Assembly: GCA_023418505.1 (NCBI GenBank)
Contig: JAEZZR010000012.1
Coordinates: 124,001-188,000 of the forward strand
From: Actinomycetes bacterium
Lineage (GTDB): Bacteria > Actinomycetota > Actinomycetes > Mycobacteriales > Mycobacteriaceae
Length of the DNA: 64,000 nucleotides
Reading direction: 5' to 3'
The translations under genes and the position numbers were made by a program. This document shows, piece after piece, positions 1-8,102 of this stretch (position 1 is its first letter; each line of letters opens with the position of its first letter). Under the pieces are notes generated by a model. The model was given only the letters and a program-made list of their open reading frames with translations. It was not told the DNA's origin and made no database searches.

Positions 1-691
1 GATCGACATCCAGCATCGTGGCCTGGCCACCCTCCATCAACACCGATTCGCCACGATCCAACGCCTGATTCAGCAAGGTGGTGGAATCGACAATCATCGG
101 ACGCAACCGCTCCGCATAAGACATGAAGTAATCGAAAATCCGATCCGCCTCGATGGCATTGCGGTTATATAGCTTCACCAGGATCTGATTCTTCTGATAC
201 AGCGCGGATTCGATCTTCTGGCGCAGAATCGACTCATCGAGAATGTCCTGAACACGCAGACCCACGCGCGAAACCTTATCCGCATACGTCGGACCGATAC
301 CGCGGCCAGTGGTACCAATCGCGCGCTTGCCCAGGAAACGTTCCGTCACACGGTCCAGCGTCTGATGGTACGGAGCCACCATGTGCGCATTACCCGAAAC
401 GCGCAACCGGGAAGCGTTTGCCCCACGGGCTTCCAGGCCATCAATTTCGTCGAAAAGCGCCTCGAGATTCACCACGCAACCATTGCCAATCACAGGCGTG
501 GCGTTCTCCGAGAGCACACCTGCCGGCAGCAGCTTCAGCTCGTACTTCTCGCCACCCACAACCACGGTATGACCTGCGTTATTACCTCCATTGGGCTTGA
601 CGACGTAATCAACTCGGCCACCAAGAATATCGGTAGCTTTGCCTTTACCTTCGTCACCCCACTGTGCGCCCACGATAATAATTGCGGCCAT
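1..691 (-). CDS. purA: Adenylosuccinate synthetase (5' part, runs off the window)
   Basis: Condenses IMP and aspartate with GTP to adenylosuccinate, the first committed step of AMP synthesis in the cytoplasm. Only the N-terminal 230 residues are inside the window. The GTP-binding start GAQWGDEGKGK lies at residues 8-18, followed by NGGNNAGHTVV and GTTGRGIGPTY, all hallmarks of the family. The ATG at 691 directly precedes this block, so the start is secure. The gene points left and is divergent from the conserved protein that starts at 827. The family is about 430 residues long, so roughly half is missing because of the window edge and not because of a mutation. Confidence 0.97.
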   Translation of the reverse strand, partial: MAAIIIVGAQWGDEGKGKATDILGGRVDYVVKPNGGNNAGHTVVVGGEKYELKLLPAGVLSENATPVIGNGCVVNLEALFDEIDGLEARGANASRLRVSGNAHMVAPYHQTLDRVTERFLGKRAIGTTGRGIGPTYADKVSRVGLRVQDILDESILRQKIESALYQKNQILVKLYNRNAIEADRIFDYFMSYAERLRPMIVDSTTLLNQALDRGESVLMEGGQATMLDVD

Positions 692-812
692 CGACAAATC
701 ACTCCCAGTGAAAACGGTGAATAAAACAGTACAAACGGTTGCGGGCGGTTCGTGCGCAGTAGTGCACGGCTGTGCGGATGTGCACAGTTGCCCTGCAGCA
801 AAACAGCCACGC

Positions 813-818
813 TAGAGT
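813..818 (+). promoter_or_regulatory. -10 box of a probable leaderless promoter
   Basis: TAGAGT lies 8 nt before the ATG at 827 and there is no Shine-Dalgarno sequence in front of that ATG. The spacing would place the transcription start on or next to the start codon. Confidence 0.5.
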
Positions 819-826
819 TTAGTGCT

Positions 827-1750
827 ATGCGGACAATAGTGTTGCATTGCGGTACTGACGTTGGTTCTGGCGCGGATGCTGGCGACGTAGCTGGGAGTGC
901 CGGCGGGGGCGCGGGCGAAGTCCACGTCGAGCTGCCCGTACTGCCGGGGCGACGAGATCTGGCGTTCTTAACAGAGATCGCCGCCGAGGTGCTGCCACAC
1001 GACACCGCACCAACGCCGGAGGAAATCTCCCAGCAAAAGGATGTCCCGCACCTGCAACAACCGAAGCGTGCGCCACAGCAACCTTCCGAGCCAGTGCGTC
1101 TGATCGTGCTGGGGCCGGATGCGTCGTTAGCAGCAGTGGTCACCCATTTGATGCGGCGCAATCTGTTGTGGTTCGAAGTTGCTCACGTGCCCGGCGCGTA
1201 TCCGTCGCCAGCAGCTACGAACTGGGGTATGGAAGCGTTGACCTTGGAGCAGGCGCGCCGGGGTGCGGTCTCTCCGGTGCCACTGATCCGCGACGACACC
1301 GGACGCGCAATCGTGGGCTACGCGCTGCTGACGGAACCGGATATCACGGGCACGAGCTCCGCTGACGGATTCGTCGGTGAGGTTTATGTAGACGAACACG
1401 AATTGTTTAGCGGACGATCAGCCGGTGTGCAGGTACGGCCGACGACGGGCGCGCCGGGGCTAGTGGCCGCTGAGTTGCCATTTCCGGATGGCTCAGGAGA
1501 GCGGGCGGGTGCGCGAACGACGGGTGGGGCTGGCAGCTCCCACGCCCCCTCCCTCTGGTCGCGCATCAAAAATCGCCTGGGCAATTCCCAAACTCCCCTT
1601 CAGCGTGAACCCCACGCCCCGATCGAAGGGCGCGCGGTTCAAGCCGGCGGCCCTGGTTTCCGCTATGTCCGCGACGGCATCGAGACCAAAAAGCCTCGCG
1701 AAAAAGTAACTATTTATCGCCATTTATTAGATCTACAATTAGTACGTTAA
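827..1750 (+). CDS. Conserved actinobacterial protein divergent from purA
   Basis: A 307-residue protein of unknown function. In M. tuberculosis a conserved protein (Rv0358) sits at the same position beside purA, so I infer orthology from context. The N-terminal half holds a probable alpha/beta core (RLIVLGPDASLAAVVTHLMR); a low-complexity Gly/Ser/Arg segment follows, and the C-terminus GFRYVRDGIETKKPREKV looks like a second conserved block. No signal peptide or membrane segment is visible. An in-frame start exists at 752, but ATG 827 fits better because a -10 hexamer precedes it and the coding signature begins there. Function should not be inferred further. Confidence 0.7.
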   Translation: MRTIVLHCGTDVGSGADAGDVAGSAGGGAGEVHVELPVLPGRRDLAFLTEIAAEVLPHDTAPTPEEISQQKDVPHLQQPKRAPQQPSEPVRLIVLGPDASLAAVVTHLMRRNLLWFEVAHVPGAYPSPAATNWGMEALTLEQARRGAVSPVPLIRDDTGRAIVGYALLTEPDITGTSSADGFVGEVYVDEHELFSGRSAGVQVRPTTGAPGLVAAELPFPDGSGERAGARTTGGAGSSHAPSLWSRIKNRLGNSQTPLQREPHAPIEGRAVQAGGPGFRYVRDGIETKKPREKVTIYRHLLDLQLVR

Positions 1751-2012
1751 ATGGATTAACTAATACTGATCAGGGATTTTGTTGCGTTTTCGTCGTTCGC
1801 CAGCCCAACAAGCATCACCCCTGGCACCCTAGCCACCCCCAATTACCCCACCCTTAAAATATTTTATTAGCCCCCGCTGGTTTGCTTCCTTTAAACTTAG
1901 GGGCGTTCGGGATCACTAAAAAGTCCTGCACAAAAGTAGGAATGGGCACTAGTAGTCGATAAATATCTGTTATTAGAACTACTGGTCTGGTAACTCGCAC
2001 AGGGGTAGATGA
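1751..2012. other. Intergenic region upstream of efeU
   Basis: 262 bp without a gene. It holds a perfect 12-bp AT palindrome (TAAAATATTTTA, 1855-1866). I looked for a DtxR iron box (TTAGGTTAGGCTAACCTAA) and found no acceptable match, so iron control of efeUOB is not visible in the sequence. Confidence 0.5.
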
Positions 2013-2888
2013 ATGTTCCTCGCGAACTTCCTAATCGCATTACGCGAAGGAGTGGAAGCAGCGTTGATCGTAGGCATCTTGATTGCCTACATCACGAAGA
2101 TGGATCGGCGTGAAGTACTACCGAAGCTTTGGTTAGGTGTGGCACTGGCTGCAGCGATACCGCTAGCTGCCGGTGCGTTTATGACTTGGGGCCCGTACAC
2201 TCTTACTTTCCAAGCTCAGGAAATCCTCGGTGGCTCGCTGTCGCTGCTAGCTGTAGCAATGGTCACCTGGATGATCTTCTGGATGGCCAAGCATTCCCGG
2301 CAATTATCCGGAGACTTACGCGCCCAAGCCGATACCGCCTTGAAGGGCACTGGCTGGGGCATTGTCTGGCTAGCAATTATCAGTGTGGGCCGTGAAGGTA
2401 TCGAAACCGCCCTATTCGTGTGGGCAACTGTGAAAGCCACCCAGCAATCAGGCGTGATGGCGCCGGTACTTGGCGTGGTCTGCGGTTTAATTGTTTCGAT
2501 AATTATCGGCTGGCTGGTCTACACCGGTACTGCTCGAATTAATTTGAGCAAGTTCTTCAAAGTCACCGGCGTTCTTTTGATTATCGTGGCTGCCGGCATT
2601 GTGTCTTACGGTATTGGCGATCTACAAGAAGCCAGCGTATTGCCAGGTTGGGGCAATTGGTTGTACGACCTCAGCCCGTACTTCGATGGTTCGAACCCAC
2701 TACTTCGTGTCGATGCTCTGTGGTTCGTGCTCGCAGAGGCAATGTTCAACTTCAACCTAAGCCCAACGCACCTGCAGGCTGCAGGCTGGGCGCTGTATCT
2801 GGTGATTACCCTGCCGATTTTCCTGAAAATTTCTGCTCAATCTCCGAAGAAGGATCATAAGGATCATCATGAAAAGCTCGAAGCATAG
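2013..2888 (+). CDS. efeU: EfeU, FTR1-family iron permease
   Basis: Inner-membrane iron permease of the EfeUOB system. The 291-residue protein has about seven hydrophobic segments and both iron-binding REXXE motifs of the FTR1/EfeU family: REGVE at residues 11-15 in the first helix and REGIE at 127-131 in the fourth. The ATG at 2013 opens straight into the first helix. It overlaps efeO by 20 bp, indicating one transcript and translational coupling. The short charged tail (KKDHKDHHEK) is rich in His, Lys and Asp. Confidence 0.95.
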   Translation: MFLANFLIALREGVEAALIVGILIAYITKMDRREVLPKLWLGVALAAAIPLAAGAFMTWGPYTLTFQAQEILGGSLSLLAVAMVTWMIFWMAKHSRQLSGDLRAQADTALKGTGWGIVWLAIISVGREGIETALFVWATVKATQQSGVMAPVLGVVCGLIVSIIIGWLVYTGTARINLSKFFKVTGVLLIIVAAGIVSYGIGDLQEASVLPGWGNWLYDLSPYFDGSNPLLRVDALWFVLAEAMFNFNLSPTHLQAAGWALYLVITLPIFLKISAQSPKKDHKDHHEKLEA

Positions 2889-4071
2889 CCGTATCGCTCT
2901 TGCCTTAGGTGGCATTGCCGTCGTCACGCTTTCTGCATGTACTGCAAACGAGCCCGCAAACGATGCGGCAGGCGAGGGATCCGGCAACGGCGGCCCTATT
3001 GAAGTGACAATCACCGACGATAAGTGCGATGTTGCGGTCAGCGAAGTCCCTTCCGGCACTGTGTCTTTCACCCTGGCGAACGAGGGCACGGTTCGTAACG
3101 AGTTTGAAATTCTTGCCGAGGATCAGCTGCGCATCGTAGGCGAGCGCGAGAACCTCGGACCGGGTACCACCACTGATTACCGTCTACTGTTGGAACCAGG
3201 CACTTACTACACCGCTTGCAAGACCAACATGGTGGGCGCACTGGTTGACGTCCGCGAGTTCACGGTCACCGATTCCGGCGAGGAAGTCACCGTTTCTGCA
3301 GATGATCAGCAGCTTATCGACGACGCGGTAACCAACTACACCGCATACGTACGCGACCAAGCTGGCCAGCTGCTAGAGGCAACCAAGAACTTCGCTGAGG
3401 TCTACACCTCGGGCAATGATGAGGAAGCCCGCGAGCTTTACGCTCCTACTCGTATGTACTACGAGCGCATCGAGCCAACTGCTGAAGCATTCGGTGATAT
3501 CGACCCAGCACTGGACGAGCGTGAAGCTGACTACCAGGAAGCCGATGACACCGAGGATCGTCAGTGGACCGGCTGGCACGTGATCGAAAAGGATCTGTGG
3601 CGCCCAGAGGGCTACGCTGGCCTGACTGAAGAAGAAGCCAAGGAAATGGCGGACAAGCTGGTTGCCGATACCCAGGAGCTCTACGACCTGGTGTACTCGG
3701 ACGACTTCAAGATTGGCATTGACGACGTATCCAACGGCGCCATCGCCTTGCTGGAAGAAGTAGCAACCACCAAGATCACCGGCGAAGAAGAAGCGTTCTC
3801 GCACACTGACTTGTACGACTTCCAGGCCAACCTCGAAGGCGCTCAGGTGGCATTCGGCAACGTGGAGCCTCTGGCAAAGAAGAACGACCCAGAGCTCACC
3901 GACACCATCCACGCGCGTTTCGACGAACTGCAGGCCGAACTGGATAAGTACCGTGACGGCGACGGCTTCGTCTCCTACGAAGATGTCGACAAAAAGGAAC
4001 GCAAGGAACTATCCGACAAGGTAGACGCACTGCGCGTACCACTAGCAAAGCTAACTGAAGCGATTATCTAA
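2869..4071 (+). CDS. efeO: EfeO, cupredoxin/imelysin lipoprotein
   Basis: Extracytoplasmic component of the iron uptake system, 400 residues. The signal peptide ends in the lipobox LSAC with Cys24, so it should be membrane-anchored. Residues about 43-135 form the EfeO cupredoxin-like domain and about 145-400 the imelysin (M75-like) domain. The conserved metal motif HXXE is present as HVIE at residues 237-240 inside WTGWHVIEKDLW. The domain order is that of full-length EfeO. The start overlaps efeU and its TAA shares one base with the ATG of efeB. Confidence 0.95.
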   Translation: MKSSKHSRIALALGGIAVVTLSACTANEPANDAAGEGSGNGGPIEVTITDDKCDVAVSEVPSGTVSFTLANEGTVRNEFEILAEDQLRIVGERENLGPGTTTDYRLLLEPGTYYTACKTNMVGALVDVREFTVTDSGEEVTVSADDQQLIDDAVTNYTAYVRDQAGQLLEATKNFAEVYTSGNDEEARELYAPTRMYYERIEPTAEAFGDIDPALDEREADYQEADDTEDRQWTGWHVIEKDLWRPEGYAGLTEEEAKEMADKLVADTQELYDLVYSDDFKIGIDDVSNGAIALLEEVATTKITGEEEAFSHTDLYDFQANLEGAQVAFGNVEPLAKKNDPELTDTIHARFDELQAELDKYRDGDGFVSYEDVDKKERKELSDKVDALRVPLAKLTEAII

Positions 4072-5390
4072 TGTCTGTACCTCCTTCTAACCAACCTCCA
4101 CATGAATCCGGGGCGCCGGAATCACAGCATGCCAAGGATGAATCTCGCCGTGGTTTGACGCGACGCCAGATGATCACTGCCATCGGTTTCGGTGGTTTGG
4201 CTACTGGTGCCGTGGGGTTAGCAGGCGGTATGGCGCTGGAGCGCCACCGTGATGATGGCACCCCGTCGTGGGATACTGCCGTGGATTTCCGCGGCGAACA
4301 CCAGCCGGGCATCATCACTCCGGCGCAGCAGCAAATGATTGCTATCGCGTTCGACATGACAGCCAGCCGCCAAAAGGATCTCATCGATCTGCTGGAGAAA
4401 TGGTCAATCGCTGCCGAACGCCTGATGGATGGTGATCCGGTGAATACTCCGAAGGTACGCGACGACGTGCCTCCCGACGACACCGGCGAAGCAATGGATC
4501 TAGGTCCCGCATCGCTGACCGTAACCTTCGCATTCGGCGCGAGCTTGTTCGAGCACCCAGAAGATGGCGATCGCTTCGGCATCGCCCACCGGATGCCAAG
4601 CTTGCTGCGCGACGGCATTCCACGCATGGCGGCAGAAAAGATCGACGAAGATCGCTCCCACGGCGATCTGCTGATTCAAATCTGTGCCGAAGATCCGATG
4701 GTGGTGCTGCATGCAGCGCATCAGTTCAAACGCATCGCCTTTGGCCTTGCGACCGTACGCTGGATGCAGCTGGGCTACGGGCGGACGTCTTCTACGTCGA
4801 AAGACCAAAAGACACCGCGCAACCTCTTCGGTTTCAAAGATGGCACTGCGAACATCAAAGCCGAGGAACCCCAGGAAGAGCTCAACGAGCACCTATGGAT
4901 CCAACCCGACGATGAAGCCGGCGACTGGGCTGCCGGCGGCTCCTACTTCGCATTCCGCAAGATCCTGCAGATGATGGAAGTCTGGGACGAGCTGATCCTG
5001 TCCGAGCAGGAAAACATCGTGGGCCGCGACAAGCTCGAAGGCGCTCCCCTATCTGGTGGCGAAGAGTTCACCGAGCCCGATTTCAACAATCCGGCTATCG
5101 ACGAAAACTCCCACGTCCGCTTGATGCACCCGGATAACAACAACGGCCGTCGGATGTTGCGCCGTGGCTACAACTACACCGAGGGCATCGACTACCTAGG
5201 TCGCCTCAATGCGGGTTTGTTCTTCATCGCCTATGTGCGCAACCCTCAGACCAATTTCGTCCCGATCTTGGCCAAGATGCGCACCGACCTGATGACCGAA
5301 TACCTCCAGCACATCGCCACCGGCCTCTACATCGTGCCGCCTGGTATGCGTGACGGGGATACCTACGTAGGCCAGACGCTGTTCAGCTAG
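4071..5390 (+). CDS. efeB: EfeB, Tat-exported DyP-type haem peroxidase
   Basis: Dye-decolorizing peroxidase, 439 residues, last gene of efeUOB. It would act outside the membrane in iron oxidation or haem processing. A twin-arginine signal (LTRRQMI, residues 29-35) followed by a hydrophobic stretch marks export in folded form. The family GXXDG motif is GFKDG at residues 254-258, with the catalytic Asp at 257, and a conserved block with a candidate proximal His (ENSHVRLMHPDN) follows near residue 345. It overlaps efeO by one base. The downstream gap to the convergent TrkA gene is only 32 bp and is made of TAGCT repeats. Confidence 0.95.
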   Translation: MSVPPSNQPPHESGAPESQHAKDESRRGLTRRQMITAIGFGGLATGAVGLAGGMALERHRDDGTPSWDTAVDFRGEHQPGIITPAQQQMIAIAFDMTASRQKDLIDLLEKWSIAAERLMDGDPVNTPKVRDDVPPDDTGEAMDLGPASLTVTFAFGASLFEHPEDGDRFGIAHRMPSLLRDGIPRMAAEKIDEDRSHGDLLIQICAEDPMVVLHAAHQFKRIAFGLATVRWMQLGYGRTSSTSKDQKTPRNLFGFKDGTANIKAEEPQEELNEHLWIQPDDEAGDWAAGGSYFAFRKILQMMEVWDELILSEQENIVGRDKLEGAPLSGGEEFTEPDFNNPAIDENSHVRLMHPDNNNGRRMLRRGYNYTEGIDYLGRLNAGLFFIAYVRNPQTNFVPILAKMRTDLMTEYLQHIATGLYIVPPGMRDGDTYVGQTLFS

Positions 5391-5422
5391 CTGGCTTCAG
5401 GTAGCTCGGCTCAGCTAGCTAG

Positions 5423-6064
5423 CTACGACTTGCACCGTTTCTTGCAGAACTGTTCGAGCGTCCGCACGTCGCCAGCAATAATCAAAATATCGCCCGGCAG
5501 GATCACATCGCCGGGTACCGTGGGGCGAAACTGCAGCCCAGAGCGTTTAATCGCCACGATATCCGGCTCCGCCACAGCGATATCTAGGCCGTAAATCCAG
5601 CGGGGTGCGGCGACCTTCATCATGGCGTAATCGGCGTCGAACTCCGCGTAGTCTTCCGCGTACCCGGAGATCATATGCGCCAAACGCCGGCCACTGGAAA
5701 ACTCCGGACGGATCAGATTATCCACCCCCAGCGCCTTCAGAATCTTCGCGTGCGCATCCGAATCGGCCTTCGCCCACACGCCCACCACGCCCAGATCATT
5801 GAGGTTATTCACGGTGAGCAGCGACGCCGACATATCCTCGCCAATGCCCACAATCACGTGTTCGGCCTCGCGCACACCCAACTGCTTGAGCGCCTCGATG
5901 TCCGTGGCATCGGCGATCACCGTGTGCGTGAACTTCTCGGCTTTCATCACCTGAGCTTCACTTTTATCCACGCCGAGCACCTCAACGCCGGTGGCCACGA
6001 GCTCCTCGCCCAGCGCCAGCCCAAAACGGCCGAGCCCCAAAATGATTACCAACTGCCTAGCCAA
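5423..6064 (-). CDS. TrkA/KtrA-type potassium channel regulator (RCK)
   Basis: Cytoplasmic gating subunit of the K+ uptake channel encoded just upstream. The N-terminal Rossmann fold has the nucleotide motif GLGRFG at residues 10-15 and an acidic strand end (VDKSEAQ); a C-terminal TrkA_C-like domain follows (PTVPGDVILPGDILII). I place the start at TTG 6064, 213 residues, because it has GAAAGG about 8 nt upstream and the Rossmann fold begins immediately; an upstream ATG at 6154 would add 30 Arg-rich residues inside the TrkH gene. With the TTG start the gene overlaps the 3' end of the TrkH gene by 8 bp, typical of a co-translated pair. Confidence 0.9.
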   Translation of the reverse strand: MARQLVIILGLGRFGLALGEELVATGVEVLGVDKSEAQVMKAEKFTHTVIADATDIEALKQLGVREAEHVIVGIGEDMSASLLTVNNLNDLGVVGVWAKADSDAHAKILKALGVDNLIRPEFSSGRRLAHMISGYAEDYAEFDADYAMMKVAAPRWIYGLDIAVAEPDIVAIKRSGLQFRPTVPGDVILPGDILIIAGDVRTLEQFCKKRCKS

Positions 6065-7325
6065 TGAGCGGCCTTTCTTTCGGATACGACAAATGACTCC
6101 GCTTCTGCGACGCCAAGGCCGCCACCACCGTGATCGGCCCAACCCTTCCCGCAAACATCAATACCACCAAAATCAGTTGCGCGGATACGGGAAGCGCCGC
6201 CGTAATCCCCAACGACAACCCCGTCGTAGAAAACGCGCTGATCACCTCGAACGTGATCGCTTCCATCCCCAGCTCCGGCGCCACCGTAGTGATCGCCAAC
6301 GTGGCACCGATGACCAGCGTGAGCGATAACATCACCACAGCAAGAGCCTGCCGCACAGTTGCAGACGGAATTCGCTTACGACGGATGTCCACCTCTTCCC
6401 TGCCTTGAACTTCTGCAATCACTACAGCAATCAGCACCGCAACCGTGGTTATCCGCACGCCACCGGCGGTACCACCGGAACCACCGCCGATTGCCATCAG
6501 CACTTCCGTTAACACGATCGAGCCCGGGTGGAGGGTCTCCATATTGATGGCGTTAAACCAAGCGGTCCGGGTAGTTGCCGATTGGAAAAATGACACCAAC
6601 CAGGACTCTTGCTCAAACACCCTGCCACCCAGCGTGCCGATTGCCAGCAGCAGTACCGTGCCCCACACCGTAAACCAGCCACTTAAAGTGCGGTATGCCC
6701 GCCGCGGCGCAATCAACACATAAAACCCCAAACCACCTAGAATGATGCCGATCGCCAGCGGCCCGAGGATAAAAGCGTCGTTAGCGTAACTAATCAACGA
6801 ATCACTCTTCAGCGCAAACCCCGCATTGTTGAACGCCGAGACCGCGTGGAACGTGCCGTGCCAGAGGGCGTGAGGCAGGCCCATGTGGTAGGTGGTAGCA
6901 AAGCGGATGGTAAGGACGCTGGCGACGACCAACTCCACCGCAAGCGACACCCCGGCAATCACCGCGACAGTTTTCTTCACCTCGCCGAGATTCGTCGCCC
7001 GACCCTCCGCAGTGGTGGCCAACGTGTTTTTCAAACCGATCTTGCCGATGACGAGCCAGCTGACTAAGACGGTGAGCGTCATGATCCCGAGGCCACCCAA
7101 CTGGATCAGCAGCATGATGATGCCTTGGCCAAGCGGCGAAAAATAGCTGGCGGTATCCACCACCACCAGGCCAGTGAGGCACACGGCGGAGGTGGCGGTA
7201 AACAGGGAGGTCACGGGGTCGAAGCTGACGCCCGAGCCATGTGCCACGGGAAGACTAAGCAGCACCGTGCCAAATACGATCAGCAGCAGGAAACCACCCG
7301 CCACGATGAACGCAGGACGCTTCAT
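6057..7325 (-). CDS. TrkH/KtrB-type potassium channel subunit
   Basis: Integral membrane K+ translocating subunit. The four pore-loop segments of the family are visible: SAVCLTGLVVVD, SAFNNAGFALKSDS, a glycine-rich GGGSGGTAGGVRITT and SAFSTTGLSLGIT. With the start at ATG 7325 the protein has 422 residues, begins MKRPAFIVAGG and goes directly into the first membrane helix. TACATT lies 6 nt before that ATG, consistent with a leaderless transcript. An upstream ATG at 7430 would add 35 residues encoded by a tandem repeat array, which I think unlikely. Upstream of and overlapping the RCK regulator gene. Confidence 0.9.
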   Translation of the reverse strand: MKRPAFIVAGGFLLLIVFGTVLLSLPVAHGSGVSFDPVTSLFTATSAVCLTGLVVVDTASYFSPLGQGIIMLLIQLGGLGIMTLTVLVSWLVIGKIGLKNTLATTAEGRATNLGEVKKTVAVIAGVSLAVELVVASVLTIRFATTYHMGLPHALWHGTFHAVSAFNNAGFALKSDSLISYANDAFILGPLAIGIILGGLGFYVLIAPRRAYRTLSGWFTVWGTVLLLAIGTLGGRVFEQESWLVSFFQSATTRTAWFNAINMETLHPGSIVLTEVLMAIGGGSGGTAGGVRITTVAVLIAVVIAEVQGREEVDIRRKRIPSATVRQALAVVMLSLTLVIGATLAITTVAPELGMEAITFEVISAFSTTGLSLGITAALPVSAQLILVVLMFAGRVGPITVVAALASQKRSHLSYPKERPLIG

Positions 7326-7331
7326 AAGATC

Positions 7332-7337
7332 AATGTA
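7332..7337 (-). promoter_or_regulatory. -10 box of a probable leaderless TrkH promoter
   Basis: On the minus strand TACATT precedes the ATG at 7325 by 6 nt. No well-spaced ribosome binding site is present; AGGA lies 13 nt away. Confidence 0.4.
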
Positions 7338-7379
7338 GTCCTGTGGTGGCGGGAACAGTAATTTGTGGGCGTGCAGTCG

Positions 7380-7452
7380 CTGTTGGGACGCCCCACCCAC
7401 TGTTGGGACGCCCGCCCACTGTTTTGCCACGCATCCACTGTTTTGCCGCCCC
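7380..7452. repeat. 19-20 bp tandem repeat array upstream of TrkH
   Basis: Four imperfect units start with CTGTT at 7380, 7400, 7419 and 7438. The first two continue TGTTGGGACGCCC and the last two TGTTTTGCC, each pair being nearly identical. The array lies in the upstream region of the TrkH gene if its start is 7325. Confidence 0.75.
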
Positions 7453-7453
7453 T

Positions 7454-7466
7454 ATGCAATTTGCAT
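7454..7466. promoter_or_regulatory. Short palindrome, possible operator
   Basis: ATGCAATTTGCAT is a perfect dyad about a central base, located upstream of the TrkH gene and next to the repeat array. No regulator can be assigned. Confidence 0.35.
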
Positions 7467-7752
7467 GCGCAAGCATTTATTTATTGCAGGAAATTGTTGG
7501 AGAATGCGGAGGCTGAGTTTTAATTTGTATAGCTGGCTAAGCGCCCTGATCACTGTATCGGCAATTTAAAGCTTTGAGATTCGATATGCAGACCAGAACA
7601 CTGCGAATAACGACACAGTGACGAAATTAAAATCGAGGGGCTGCAGAAGCCGAGACTTCAGGTTGCGCAGACTTCGAAAATCGCGTCTACCAGTAGGTTG
7701 GTGCGGAGCGCACAGTGCTCAACGCGATTTTCACCTGAAATGGAAAAATTGT

Positions 7753-7917
7753 TGTGCGTTTTGCACCATCGATGGTGCAGAATGTTCAAAAATTATCGAA
7801 AAAATCCACGAAAATCGCAACTTTATTGTGCGGTTCTGCACCCTCAGGATGCAGAATGCACAATATTTTAGGCAAAATCAGCGATTTTAGCGAGAATTTA
7901 TGTGCGTTTTGCACCAT
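7753..7917. repeat. Cluster of palindromic hairpin repeats
   Basis: Three related elements lie in an AT-richer part of the intergenic region. The first (7757-7784) centres on a perfect 18-bp palindrome, TGCACCATCGATGGTGCA at 7762-7779. The second (7826-7863) is a long hairpin with arms TTGTGC..TTCTGCA and TGCAGAA..GCACAA. The third (7901-7917) repeats the 17-bp left arm of the first, TGTGCGTTTTGCACCAT, exactly. The region between 7431 and 8102 otherwise has no gene that I can support. Confidence 0.75.
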
Positions 7918-7972
7918 GCCATTTTCGACCTCCAGAACGGCAAAAAATTGCCTCTCTTTTCGGCCTCATCCA

Positions 7973-8077
7973 CGGGCCTCACGGAGGCTAAACCGCCCAA
8001 CCGAAGACCAAACTGGCCTTCCGGCGGATCATTCACGGGCTTTGCGGGGATCACCCGCGGGCCTCACAGAGGCTAAA
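7973..8077. repeat. Pair of 20-bp repeats with GCCTC/GAGGC hairpins
   Basis: The 20-bp word at 7973-7992 (CGGGCCTCACGGAGGCTAAA) recurs at 8058-8077 with one change (G to A). Each contains a GCCTC-N3-GAGGC stem. They lie just downstream of the FUSC gene on its 3' side. Neither is followed by a T-run, so they are not ordinary intrinsic terminators. Confidence 0.65.
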
Positions 8078-8102
8078 GAACCCTACCGGAGGATACACAC
8101 CC

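Noticed and set aside
7326..7430. N-terminal extension of the TrkH protein to ATG 7430
   Set aside because: The extra 35 residues are encoded by the tandem repeat array and lack resemblance to the family; a leaderless -10 supports 7325.
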